64,000 nt of DNA. Origin: Euleptes europaea. Taxonomy: Eukaryota; Chordata; Lepidosauria; Squamata; Sphaerodactylidae. This document shows, piece by piece, positions 33,393-44,600 of this stretch. Both the position numbers and the translations under genes were made by a program. How positions within the stretch are numbered: position 1 is the stretch's first letter; each line of letters begins with the position of its first letter. The notes under the pieces were generated by a model, which made no database searches, had not been told where the DNA came from, and was given only the letters and a program-made list of their open reading frames with translations. The stretch is from positions 31,386,159-31,450,158 of the forward strand of contig NC_079318.1 of assembly GCF_029931775.1 (NCBI RefSeq). Reading direction: 5' to 3'.

Positions 33393-33849
33393 CAGATCGA
33401 GTAACCTTTATCCGGACTGCTTGGGACCAGAAGCGGTCCGTATTTCGGATCTTTCCATAGATTGGAATATTGTTGGATTTTTGCGTATACGTAATGCGAT
33501 ATCTTGGGGACGGGACCCAAATTCATTTGTTTTATATACACTTTATACACATAGCCTGAATGTAATTCTAAACAGTATTTTAAATAATTTTGTGTACATT
33601 GAACCATCAGAAAGCAAAGGTGTAGCTATCTCACCAGAATACCTGTATCAGCTGTTCAACAAGAGCAACAATAAACAACAGCAGGCTTTCAGTCTCCACC
33701 TATGAAGCAGTGTACACTGTATTTTATTTTTTTAGGTGAGAGGAAACATTGAAAGCAGGCAGCACGGATTTGCCTGCATGCCGGCTCGAAGGGTCTGGTT
33801 TTCGGATCAGTCTGGTTATGGGATGTCCGGATAAGGGATACTCTACTTG
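33393..33849. mobile_element. Tigger/pogo-like (Tc1-mariner) non-autonomous transposon
   Basis: Left end CAGATCGAGTAACCTTTATC. Right end, read inward, CAAGTAGAGTATCCCTTATC. Both go on into CCGGAC. A TA dinucleotide stands on each side (33391-33392, 33850-33851). The interior segments GCTTGGGACCAGAAG, GATATCTTGGGGACGGGACC and CACTTTATACACATAGCCTG match, as I remember it, an interspersed element also found in mammals. There is no transposase frame. Confidence 0.8.
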
Positions 33850-33874
33850 TATAATAAATATCACATAAATTTGC

Positions 33875-34112
33875 TTAGTGGTAAGAGACGTCGGTTTCAC
33901 GTAGCCGGCTCAAGGGTGACTCAGCCTTCCATCCTTCCGAGGTCGGTGAAATGAGTACCCAGCTTGCTGGGGGGTAAAGGGAAGATGACTGGGGAAGGCA
34001 CTGACAAACCACCCCACAAACAAAGTCTGCCTTGGAAACGTCGGGATGTGATGTCACCCCATGGGTCAGGAATGACCCGGTGCTCACACAGGGGACCTTT
34101 ACCTTTTTAAGA
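33875..34112 (+). mobile_element. tRNA-derived SINE, head-truncated, sense
   Basis: Same family as 5341-5636: GCTCAAGGGTGACTCAGCC, AATGAGTACCCAGCTTGCTG, GTGATGTCACCCCATGGGTC, ending GGGGACCTTTACCTTTTT. It starts inside the tRNA-like head. Confidence 0.8.
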
Positions 34113-34191
34113 GAACATTGCCCAATTAAATTAGAAAATATCACTGGATCTGGTTTAGTGGTGTTGCAGGTAGTATTTATTGCTTAAAGTA

Positions 34192-34394
34192 TAGGGTTGC
34201 CAGGTCCCTCTTCGCCACCGGCAGGAGGTTTTTGTGGCAGAGCCTGAGGAGGGTTGGTTTGGGGAGGGACTTCAATGCCATATGGTCCAATTGCCAAAGC
34301 AGCCATTTTCTCCAGGTGAACTGATCTCTATTGGCTGGAGATCAGTTGTAATAGCAGGAAATCTGCAGCTAGTACATGGAGGTTGGCAATCCTA
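34192..34394 (+). mobile_element. GGGTTGCCA-ended hAT MITE (copy 4), perfect 8-bp duplication
   Basis: TAGGGTTGCCAGGTCCC at the left and GGTTGGCAATCCTA at the right. TTAAAGTA occurs at both 34184-34191 and 34395-34402. Confidence 0.9.
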
Positions 34395-34689
34395 TTAAAG
34401 TAGCTTGTTCTGTCTTTACAGTTCAGTGCTGCCAAATAAGGCCTCCAGGCCTGTCTTCTTAAGCCAAATGTAAACTTCAGTAAATCTCAGTGTTCATCCA
34501 CAGATACAAAAATACTTTTACCTTCTGAATAGAAAGAAAAGCACGCATGCAATAGGATATACGAACACATTCAGAACAGGGTGGGTATAGTTCAGGACTA
34601 CAAATTACAAGACCAGTAGAAGTGTACAGGTTTCCCTACTATCTTCTGCATTACTTCCCTTTGGCTCCCTGCAAATGTAACACTTAAGC

Positions 34690-34880
34690 CAGGATTGAGA
34701 GCCAGGATTGTACAGTAGTTAGTCTGTTGGACTTTTGAGTGGAGAAACCTGGATTAAAATCCCCCCTCAGACAATACATTCTGTGGGAGAGCTTGGGCTA
34801 CTCCCTCTCAGCCTAACCTACCTCACAATGAGATGTGGAGAAAAGGGGAGAAAAGGGGAACGTAAAGCGTAAAAATGTGA
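34690..34880 (+). mobile_element. tRNA-derived SINE, diverged
   Basis: Landmarks of the 16885 family: TTAGTCTGTTGGACTTTTG head remnant, AAACCTGGATTAAAATCCCC and CTCAGCCTAACCTACCTCAC, then a GGAGAAAAGGGG tail. Confidence 0.6.
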
Positions 34881-35240
34881 TCGCTAGGAATGGGAGATAG
34901 GCTAATGCACTCCTCTCTCTGGGACATGAAGACATTCCCTCCTCCCATCCTGAATCATGTTTTTTTGTTAAATGTGCACTGGTACTGAACAGAGCTAATG
35001 CTAACCAAGGCTTCTCTCATATCCAGTAACTGAAGGTGGTTTACCAACCCTGGTTCAGAGGAAGTCTGGAAATCACAGTACATTACTAGCATTTTAAGTA
35101 GGCTACATATGCAAGAGACATAGGCAGAGGCCGACAGATCCTTGTTGGCCTTTGCATATGTATCTTAGCTGACTCTGGCTGGTCAAAGTAGGATTTGGAT
35201 TTCTATTACTATAATTACTTTGTTTTATTTTATTTTATAG

Positions 35241-35630
35241 AGCTGAAAGTTGTTTCAACAAAGTGGATATAAATGAATAGGAGCGCTCTAATGGATGACG
35301 GGGAACCTCCTACAAATGACCTGCAGGTTAACTTGCAAGACCCACTTCAGGCCGACATGCATGTGGAAAAAATAAACACTTGCTTGGCTTCTTCCCCAGA
35401 TGAAAATGAGAACCCGCTGAATGGTAGCAGGGACAAAGTGATGGGAATAGTCGAGCAAGACAGCATCAATAATAATGAAGGGGAGGACCATGGTGTCTGT
35501 GCACCCCAGTGTCAAGAATCCTTAAGCGATAAGCTGAGTAGGAGTTCCAGTACAGATGAAATGCTCATTCCAGAAGCACGCGTCTCTGAAAACAGGAGTC
35601 CAAGAAAAACGAAAAGCTGCATCAAGAAAG
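35241..35630 (+). CDS. CNST: CNST exon 2, first coding exon
   Basis: The acceptor TTTTATAG ends at 35240. A TAA at 35270-35272 is in frame just before ATG 35273, which would add six residues (MNRSAL) to the ATG at 35291. The latter aligns with human M1 (MDDSDTP versus MDDGEPP) and is preferred; neither has a strong Kozak context. The exon is acidic and Ser/Asn-rich, ends PRKTKSCIKK and has a GTACAG donor. It ends one base into a codon. Confidence 0.93.
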
Positions 35631-38600
35631 GTACAGCCACTTTTTGAACAATCAATTTGCTTGCCTGAAGGTAGCACAGCCTTGGTTAAATTCCCTGAAT
35701 TGATCTTTTACATTTTTTTTCTGACTTGGGAGCATCTATTTATGAGCTAACAAATTCAATTGTCTCTATTCTGTGCTTTGGAAATGGCTTCAAGGCCCCC
35801 GTGTTCCAGCCACAGAATTCAAAATTAAATAAAGCTTTTGTTGCCCATGAAAAATTAACATCGCTCTTATCTTTCCTTTCCTACTGCTTCAAACGTGGAT
35901 GACGTGCTGTTGTACTGATTGCTTCTAGCTGGACTGTGAAGCCAAGACGGAACTGTGATATTAAATCTCAGGAACCATTTCCGGCTAGGAACTGAGGGAA
36001 ACATGGTATGATGGGCAGGAACTTGTGGCTCTGTGTAGAGCCAATGTAAAAAAAAGAGAGAATCACATGGATTTAGGCCAGCTTTCTCTGGTAAGGGAGG
36101 GATAGAATAAAATAAAATAGAGCAGTGTAACTCTGTAATGAGGACAGGAACCAGCCACCGGCATTACTGGATTCATGATTTATGACCTGCTTGGGTCTCT
36201 TGTCCTCCTTTCTCTGAAGATGTTGAGAGTATTGTCAGAGAAAAGCAGCCTGCCTACTCTTTTCAGAGTTGGCAGATAGCAGGAGGGAGAGGATAGGAAA
36301 AATGAGAAGTAGCTGTCACCCCCATTGAAAGAAAGGAGCCGACAGAAATAGAAGTATGACAAAGGAATCACTATCAGATTCCATTATACTGGTCATTGGA
36401 GGGAAAGGCACAGATTTGTGAACACTTGCACATTAAACATTGTACAAACACTTTTTAGAAAGATAATTCCACAGTTACAAATGTGATGAAATAGCTTATG
36501 TTTCTTTCAAAGTAGATGCTGCAAACAAGTAAATTTCGGTTTGAATCCCTAAAAATCTACGTTTTCTTATTGGCTTAGTGTGTGTTTGTGTTTATATATA
36601 TGCAGTTTATATTCCCTCACCATAACTATTTGAATCTGGTATGTTGTAGTGTACTGAGTGCATCCTAACTTGGGCCTCGGGCTGTCAGGAAGAATGCTCA
36701 GGATTTTATTTGCTTATTTCAACTATTTGAGTCCCACTTTTGAGTCCCAAGAAAAAGGTACCTAAAATGGCTAATCAAATAAGTTTAAAACAATCGAACA
36801 AGAGTCATGACTAAAACAGAACTGCTGCTTCACATCATCCCTCTAAGTCCTCCTAAACAACTTTGTCTTACATCCGTTTCTGGAGACCATATGTATGGGA
36901 GCCTCCATAGCCTTCTCTGGGTGGATGTTCCACCATTATCCCACCAACTGGGAGTGATTTCCATCTTACTTGGGTTCAGTTTCACCCCTTTTCCCTCAGC
37001 CACGTTGTGCTAGCCCACTGCCTGGTACCTGTGGTAGGCAGCTTCTAGAGCTGTGTTTAAATAAATCTATTTAAATCAGCATTTTGATGACTCCCAACTC
37101 CAAAGCTATGGACTAGCTCAAAGATCTTACACAGCCATTAAAAAGCAGGGTGGTGATACTGAACCTATGGAACCCCACAGATTGTTCCAGGTTGTAGACT
37201 CATTATTTCTGACAACAAATTTATGATCAGACATTTTAAAAGGTCTAAAGCATTTTAGTGCTATCCCCTAATCAACACTTCAGTCTTCAGGTGCTTTAAC
37301 AACACCAATTGGTTGACCTTAACAAAGGTAACTAAAAGATCAAGGAAAACTGTGAAGGCATTTCCTTTATTGGACTTCAGATAGAGAGCAATCAAAGCTT
37401 TCTCTGTCTCATAACTAAGGGCAAGGGCAAGATGGGTCGTGCAGGTACCTTGGAGTAGCTATAGCATTCATTTAATCACTTTCCTTAAGAAAGGGAAGTT
37501 AGAAACTGGCTTCTAATTGGCCAAGAGAGTTTCTGCAATAAGGTATAAATTATGGCACTCTTTCAGAGGCTTAGGAACCTCTAATAGGGGTGTGTTAATA
37601 ATTTTCATAAAAATATAAGTGGTGGTCTTAGGATCTTGTTATTGTCACTCAGGGGTATCAAGCCAACTAACCATGGGGGTGGGGGGATAGAAAGTGCTTC
37701 AGACACCTCTATCATATAATGGAGTACTGGCAGCTAGTTTGGACAGGGCACCTACCAGTAAGCTAGACTAATGGTACAAGATCAGGATATCTAGTCAGTC
37801 TCTGAAACCCAACATAACGTACATATAAGGCTGGAATCAGCTTGCAAGCCAATATGCTGCAAGAGAGACTTGAGGAGAATAACTGCCCCTTCCATCTTCT
37901 AGTACAGAATTGATGGATTGCATATAATATAATATTATATATAATTATCTGGACATGAATACAGCTCAAGCAGGGGATGTTTTGCTCTTTCCTTCCCTGG
38001 CCTGCATGGGAAGGGTTTTTGTTTTTGTTTTTTTGCAGGGGTGGAAATTAGGATTGTAAGAGAATGTGTCCCCTGAACCTAATATTGCCCCTGGTGCCAC
38101 CCCGATTTCAACAGGGCAATCCTATGCAGAGTTACTCCAGTCTAAATCCATTGAAATGAATGGGCTAAGACTCAAGGAACTCTCCTTAGAATTGCACTGT
38201 AAAGTTTTATAGGGGCTCTGCCCCATCAGAGACATATTAGCAGCTTCTTGACCACCTTGGCGTATCTCATGACTTTTATTACGTGTCCTAAATGGTTAGG
38301 ACATCAGATAGCAAGCAACCCAGTCGGTGGAACTATTGGCAGAAAGTTCATGCCCTTCCTGTAATAAAGGCATTATTATCTGCAGGGCTAATAAACAAGA
38401 TGTCACGCCATGCACACAAAGGTAGGTCAAGTTTGTTTTGAGTTGTGTAGGCATGTTAAGGCAGGGCTGCGTTTGCAGTTTGAATTAGCCAGAGAAGTGG
38501 GAAGCACTTTTCTATAGTGCCTTGTGCTATTAATAAAGGAAAATAATGAAGTGTTGTCTTTCACTTTGGTTTAGCTGGATTCTGCAGTCAATTCAGATTA

Positions 38601-41600
38601 ACAGTTCCCTCCTGTCCTTAGATTTTAGATATCTGTCTTCTTTTTTAACATGATGCTAGAAAGATTAAGGTAGACAAAGTCTGTCTACCTGTTTAGTTTT
38701 TAAATCACTGAACAAAGCAATATCACATGTAGTGAAGTCCCAGGCATATTCCTAGATGAACACCATATTTTTGTATTATTTCATCTACTCTTCCAGCCTG
38801 CTTTGAAACATCATGTTCCTCACGCATCTAGCTGGGTTCAGCATGTCAGTCCCTACAAGACATTGGTTACTGTCTGAGTTTCTCAAAGATACTCCTGCCC
38901 AACCAGACACTGCCCATTTTGGGGGTAACACTTGACCATGATACAAACCTTGTTCAAACTATAGACGTGTAGAAGGAATTGGGATCATGTCTGCTGGTGA
39001 GGTCCTTAGGCATCTCTATGTACAAATTAATGTCTTCTTGGAAATTAATGTCTTCGTTGTACAAGCTGCAGTGCTCCAGAAGGCAGGCCTTTGATATATG
39101 CAGAGAGTTTAGACCCATAAGCCTTTCTGTAGATATTTGTCTTGTGTACAGATGCCTGGAGAGGGTCCAGTTGGTACAATCCCTCTCCCGTCCACAAGCA
39201 TAGAATGTACATGCTTTGAACAGCTGGATGGGGCTATGGGGCTACTATATTTTGAGTATATTAAAATATTCCTATTGGAAGCACTTGGAGATGCCACATT
39301 TGGTCAGTGCTATTCCCATTCATAGTAAGGAATATCAGGCATGCTTGCTTCTGCTTTGCAACAAGCTAAATATGTTCTCTGTAAGCACTCTTAAGATCTG
39401 TGTATCTTTAAAAAAATACTTTCTTGCAGCTAATCTAAATATAGCGTTCTAAGACACAAAGAGTAAACATAGTTAAAATTAAGCCTAAAAAACTAACAGT
39501 TGATGCATTTAATCATAATAGAAAATATATCTCCTGCTGCTAGCAATTCTAGATATTACAGAACAGTTAAATGTTTGCAGGAGAATGGTTTGTTGAACAG
39601 CTAAACAAAACACATGCATGAAATATGGTTTTGCTTTCAAGCTCTGTGTACTAATCGTGTGTGTAAAGTGCCTTCAAGTCGCAGCCGACTTATGGCGACC
39701 CCTTTTTGGGGGGTTTCATGGCAAGAGACTAAAAGAGGTGGTTTGCCTGTGCCTTCCTCTGCACAGCAACCCTGGTATTCCTTGGTGGTCTCCCATCCAA
39801 GTACTAACCAGGGCCAACCCTGCTTAGCTTGTACGAATTACTTAGTAAAAAAGAGAACCTCTCTCAAGTGACCTTTCACAATGTTATCCTGGACATGGTA
39901 GCTGTACAAAAGCCCCTAAAGAGTTACTTGCAAGACATATGTTTCCTGAAATAGCCCAATGGGTACAGCTTAGAGAAGCATCCAAGCAAGAGACCTGTGC
40001 GATCACTAAGTTGTCTTGACCAAGTTTGGGGCACCAGCAGATCCTGGGTTTGCTACAGCTCAGCCAAAGTTCCTTTATTTAAGCCCACATAACTACGGTT
40101 GCCAGGTTCATCTTCACCACTGGTGGGAGGTTTTTGGGGTGGAGCCTGAGGAGGGCAGGGTTTGGGGAGGGGAGGGACTTCAATGCCATAGAGTCCAATT
40201 GCTAGGGTTGCCAGGTCCCTCTTTACCACTGGCAGGTTTTTGGGGTGGAGCCTGAGGAGGGTGGAGTTTGGGGAGGGTCTTCAGTGCCATAGAGTAATTG
40301 CTAGGGTTGCCAGATCCCTCTTCACCAGAGGCAGGAGGTTTTTGGGGCGGAGCCAGAGGATGGTTGGGTTGGACTTCAATGCCATAGAGTCCAATTGCCA
40401 AAGTGGCCATTTTCTCCAGGTGAACTGATTTCTATTGGCTGGAGATCAGTTGTAATAGCAGGAGATCTCCAGCTATTACCTGGAGGTTGGCAACCCTAAA
40501 GTGGCGTGACATTTGGCTCCTGAAGACTTATGCCATATAGTTTTCTTACCGTTCACAATTGTACCAGCTGGCATGTAGACAGAGAAAGCAGCACATAGTT
40601 GCATGTACTTAATGTAGCAGAATATATTAAATAGAAAAAATGATTATTTTTAATAACCCATCGACCAGGGTAGTAAAGTTATTTTCTAGCAACAAATCTT
40701 TTAAATCTGATTGTTAACCAGATATTGCAAAGTTACATTGTAAACATAGAGCTGTTTTTTGCTTTGTTGTGAGTTTTTTGCATGACTGATCCAGAAATAT
40801 CTCGAGAGTGTGTAACAGGTATTCATTAATTTGAGGGAGGGACAGGCAAGAAATGGATGCTAACCCTGTATTGAACTCCAGTTTATCCCTGAAAGAGACT
40901 AAGAGAAGCAATGTCCACTCTAGTCCATCCTAACTGACTGCTTCGACTAGCTAAGCAGCATTCTGCTAATCATCCAGTGGGGTCAACAAAGCTCGATAAA
41001 GCACTAGCTCTCAGCAGAGCTGAGTACAGTATAACATCATGTCCTTTCCCTCTACCTCCACATCCCCACACCAGACTCAAGAGGGTACCCCTGCTTTGAG
41101 TAGTGGAGTCCATTTTGCTGATCATAATTTAATTGCCCTACTATGAAACAATATGAAGTTGGAGTTCTGCTACTTTGGTGCTGGACGAGAAATAAAGATA
41201 CCCATGTATTTTAGATGACTCTCTAATGGTTCAACATTTGGTGATTTCGTTTAAACACAATTAACTGGTGGCTGTTTATGCCTGCTAGATGTGTGTGACA
41301 TGAGCAAAAGAAATTTTAGTCTCCAGGTAGAAGACTATCCGGAGATGAAAATTCGTCTAGTGATTTCAGAAAATTAGGTGTAGAATTCCAAACAGAAACA
41401 AGTAAGGAAAGAAGAACCTCCACAGAGGGCAGGGCTAGAAAACAGTTTATTAAGATGAGATGATTTTGTCCTATGTACCAGAAAATATTCAACTAAAAGG
41501 GCACCAGTTCTCCAGTATGTATCTTAACATTCATGTACTCCAGTGTTTCTGGTAGTTCTGTGAACATATAATTTTATCATGAATTTCTGGTTACAAACGT

Positions 41601-44600
41601 AAAATGTCTTAACCAGCGATATTTGTTTTCAGCCAGGCTGTGAAACAAAGTAATCCTGGAGGTTAATTTGGAATGTATGCTGTTCCCACAAGGGAAATGA
41701 CCTTGTGGAAATTTAGCTCCTAGTAGTATGCTGCATTCAGATAATAATTTATTTATAGATTTTAAATGCTTACAACCCACTTTTCTGTTGCCTAAATAGG
41801 GACTGGATGCATGTGTTCCTGCAAGCCATCTAGTTCATAGTATTCTGTCTACTTATTTGTAACTAAACAGGCTTCTCCTTAGCTCTTGATATATTTCCCA
41901 ACAAACACCACCACTACTTAATGCTCTTCTGCAAACCTTTGTTGTACAATTGAATGATAAACTGCATATCAGGCTCTTGACCGGGGTTGTCCTGGTGTTT
42001 TGCTCTAAATTTTGCTAATGTAATAATATCCTCAGTATTTCCTCTGGCAGTTAGATGGTTCAATTGACTAGAGACCTCCAAGTTAAAAATAATATTGGAG
42101 TAATTTTCCCTCTGACATAGAAATCGCTTGCATAGAAGATCATCTCTGTGATATTAACAATTTGAATTGTTCTGTTTTATACATTGACTTTTTGTTGTTG
42201 ATAAGTATGCTGGTAGTGACTCGGGTAGGGTTGCCAACCTCCAGGTAATAGCTGGAGATCTGCTATTACAGTTGATCGCCAGCCAATAGAGATCAGATCA
42301 CCTGGAGATAATGGCCCCTTTGGCCATTGGACTCTATGGCATTGAAGTCCCTCTCCTCCCCAAACCTTGCCCTCCTCAGGCTCTGCCCCAAAAATCTACC
42401 ACTGGTGGCAAAGAGGGACCTGGCAACCCTAGACTCAGGTAATAGTTAAATTTTTATAGTTATGTTGATGAACTCTTGAGTTTTAGCCAGTATCCCTGGG
42501 AATTGTCTCGGCTAGGGTTGCCAACCTCCAGGTACTAGCTGAAGATTTCCTGCTATTACAACTGATATTTAGCCGATAGGAATCTGTTAACCTGGAGAAA
42601 ATGGCTGCTTTGGCAATTGGACTCTATGGCATTGAAGTCCCCTCCCCAAACCCTGCCCTCTTCAGGCTCTGCCCCCAAAACCTCCCCGCCGGTGGTGAAT
42701 AGGGACCTGGCAACCCTAGTCTCTGCCCAAGCTGTGTTGATTCACACAACATTAGCTTTGGAGAAAATGGTTGCAGGAATTTGTCCATATTGCATCGACA
42801 TGGCTGTAGAAATGAAATACACTTCTTAGGGAAAAATAGTTTTTATTTTTCATTCAAAGTGTGTGTTAAAATGCAAATTTAATTGCTGAACACTGAATCA
42901 TAATTAGCTTTGAGGTAGCGTACTTGTTAAGGAATGTGTAAGAGATATTCTGAAGCACGACAGCGCTTTGAAACAAAGGCTTCCTAAAGGCAAGAATGGT
43001 ATTTGGGTATGGCAGAAATGTAGCAAAGGTCACACGCTGCCATAAATAGAAAGCTATTCTTTTGCATATAATCTTTTGATTCCATCTCTAAATATAACTA
43101 TAATTTATTGAACTAAACTCTGTCACTTTTGGCTCTGACATAGCATTGATCAAGCTGAACTAGAAATATCATTTGCATAACAGTCCCAAAATATTTAGGG
43201 CTCATTCAGATTAAGAGTGCAGCAAACTTACTTCAGTACAAAACACAGAGTGCTTTTATATTTTATTTCAACAGGATAATTGCAGGTTATATTGAATCTG
43301 TCATAAGTTAAGAAAGTCTATTGACGTAACTTCTTGTTCTAGTAAAACAGAGATGTAAATACAATAAAATCTGTGAATAGATGTATCGGTTACAATAATC
43401 CAAACCACTAAATATTTATGACACAACTGTTCATAATAAAGTTAAGCTGCATAGGGAGGAAACCATGGTGGTGTTGGCAGTATTTTAAAATTGTATATAT
43501 AAGGTTTAGTTTGGCTTTGCTTTTGCTTGAATCAACATTTGACTTGGAGTATAGCAAAAAGGGAGCCACGTTTCCTGGAAATTGTCACTATAGTTAGGGT
43601 TTTCCATTCCCTTTAAGCGCAATGAAATTTTATCTGCTACCATAATATTCCATTTTCTGTTGTACCAATAGGGTTGCCAGCTCCAGGTTGGGAAATACCT
43701 GGAGATTTTTGGGGCGGGGCCTGAGGAAGGCAGGGTTTGGGGAGGGACTTCAATACCATAGAGTCCAGTTGCCAAAGTGGTCATTTTCTTCAGGTGAACT
43801 GATCTCTATCTGCTGGAGATCAGTTGTAATAGCAGGAGATCTCCAGCTAGTACCTGGTGGTTGGTAACCCTATGTACCAAGCTTTAATAGATGGAAGGCT
43901 TTTTTTTCTTTTTTAGAAGCTGTTTCCTAAATATCTTCTTGTGTAGAACTTGTGGTGCATTTCTCTCAACGTATGGAGAAGTAAAAGGTGGATTTGTCCG
44001 TATAAAAAACCAAAATGTGGCGTCTGTTGGTTCATGGAGCTCTTGTTCTCATTTGTGGATATAATCAGGAGATGCGTGCCAAACATAAATTCCTGATGTT
44101 TTGTAAATAAAGGAAATAGCTTTGGTAAGGTGTGAGAAGAGCTATTGGCAACCCCTTTCTCAAACTGTGTGAGTTATCTTATAAATTGCAATTTAACAAC
44201 TGGGGTGTTTATACAGTGTTAAAACCAATAAATTATAGTAGGTGGGGCCTGTTCCTGTAAGTTTTGTTTTGACACCACCATAACCTTTGGTGTGTTGTTT
44301 AGCCTTTGTAGATTGATAGTTGCCGAGACAGGAAAGACTCCAGACGGGTCTCTTTCAGGGTAAAAAAAATATTTCCTAGAAAAAAATTCTGGAGTGCCAT
44401 TTTAAGTGCCATTTGTCCCAGATCTTAGAAGTAGTAGTTAGAAAAGTATCTTAAAGTAATAGTTAAAAAAGGATTATGTTAAAAAAGGACTTTGAAAATA
44501 TACTGGTTGCAATAAGCCTAGAGAGAGCACTTTTTAAGACCCTAATCTGACACCCATAACCATAGGGTTGCCAAGTGCCAGGTGGTGGCGGGCAAACCCC

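Larger units (their letters stand above)
14123..35240 (+). other. CNST intron 1 (about 21 kb), repeat-rich
   Basis: Inferred between the CpG-island donor and the acceptor before 35241. It contains the repeats listed separately. Between them are stretches of AT-rich DNA with no recognised gene: about 19295-21330, 24150-25750, 26800-27420, 28890-30140, 31170-33390 and 34880-35240. Confidence 0.6.
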
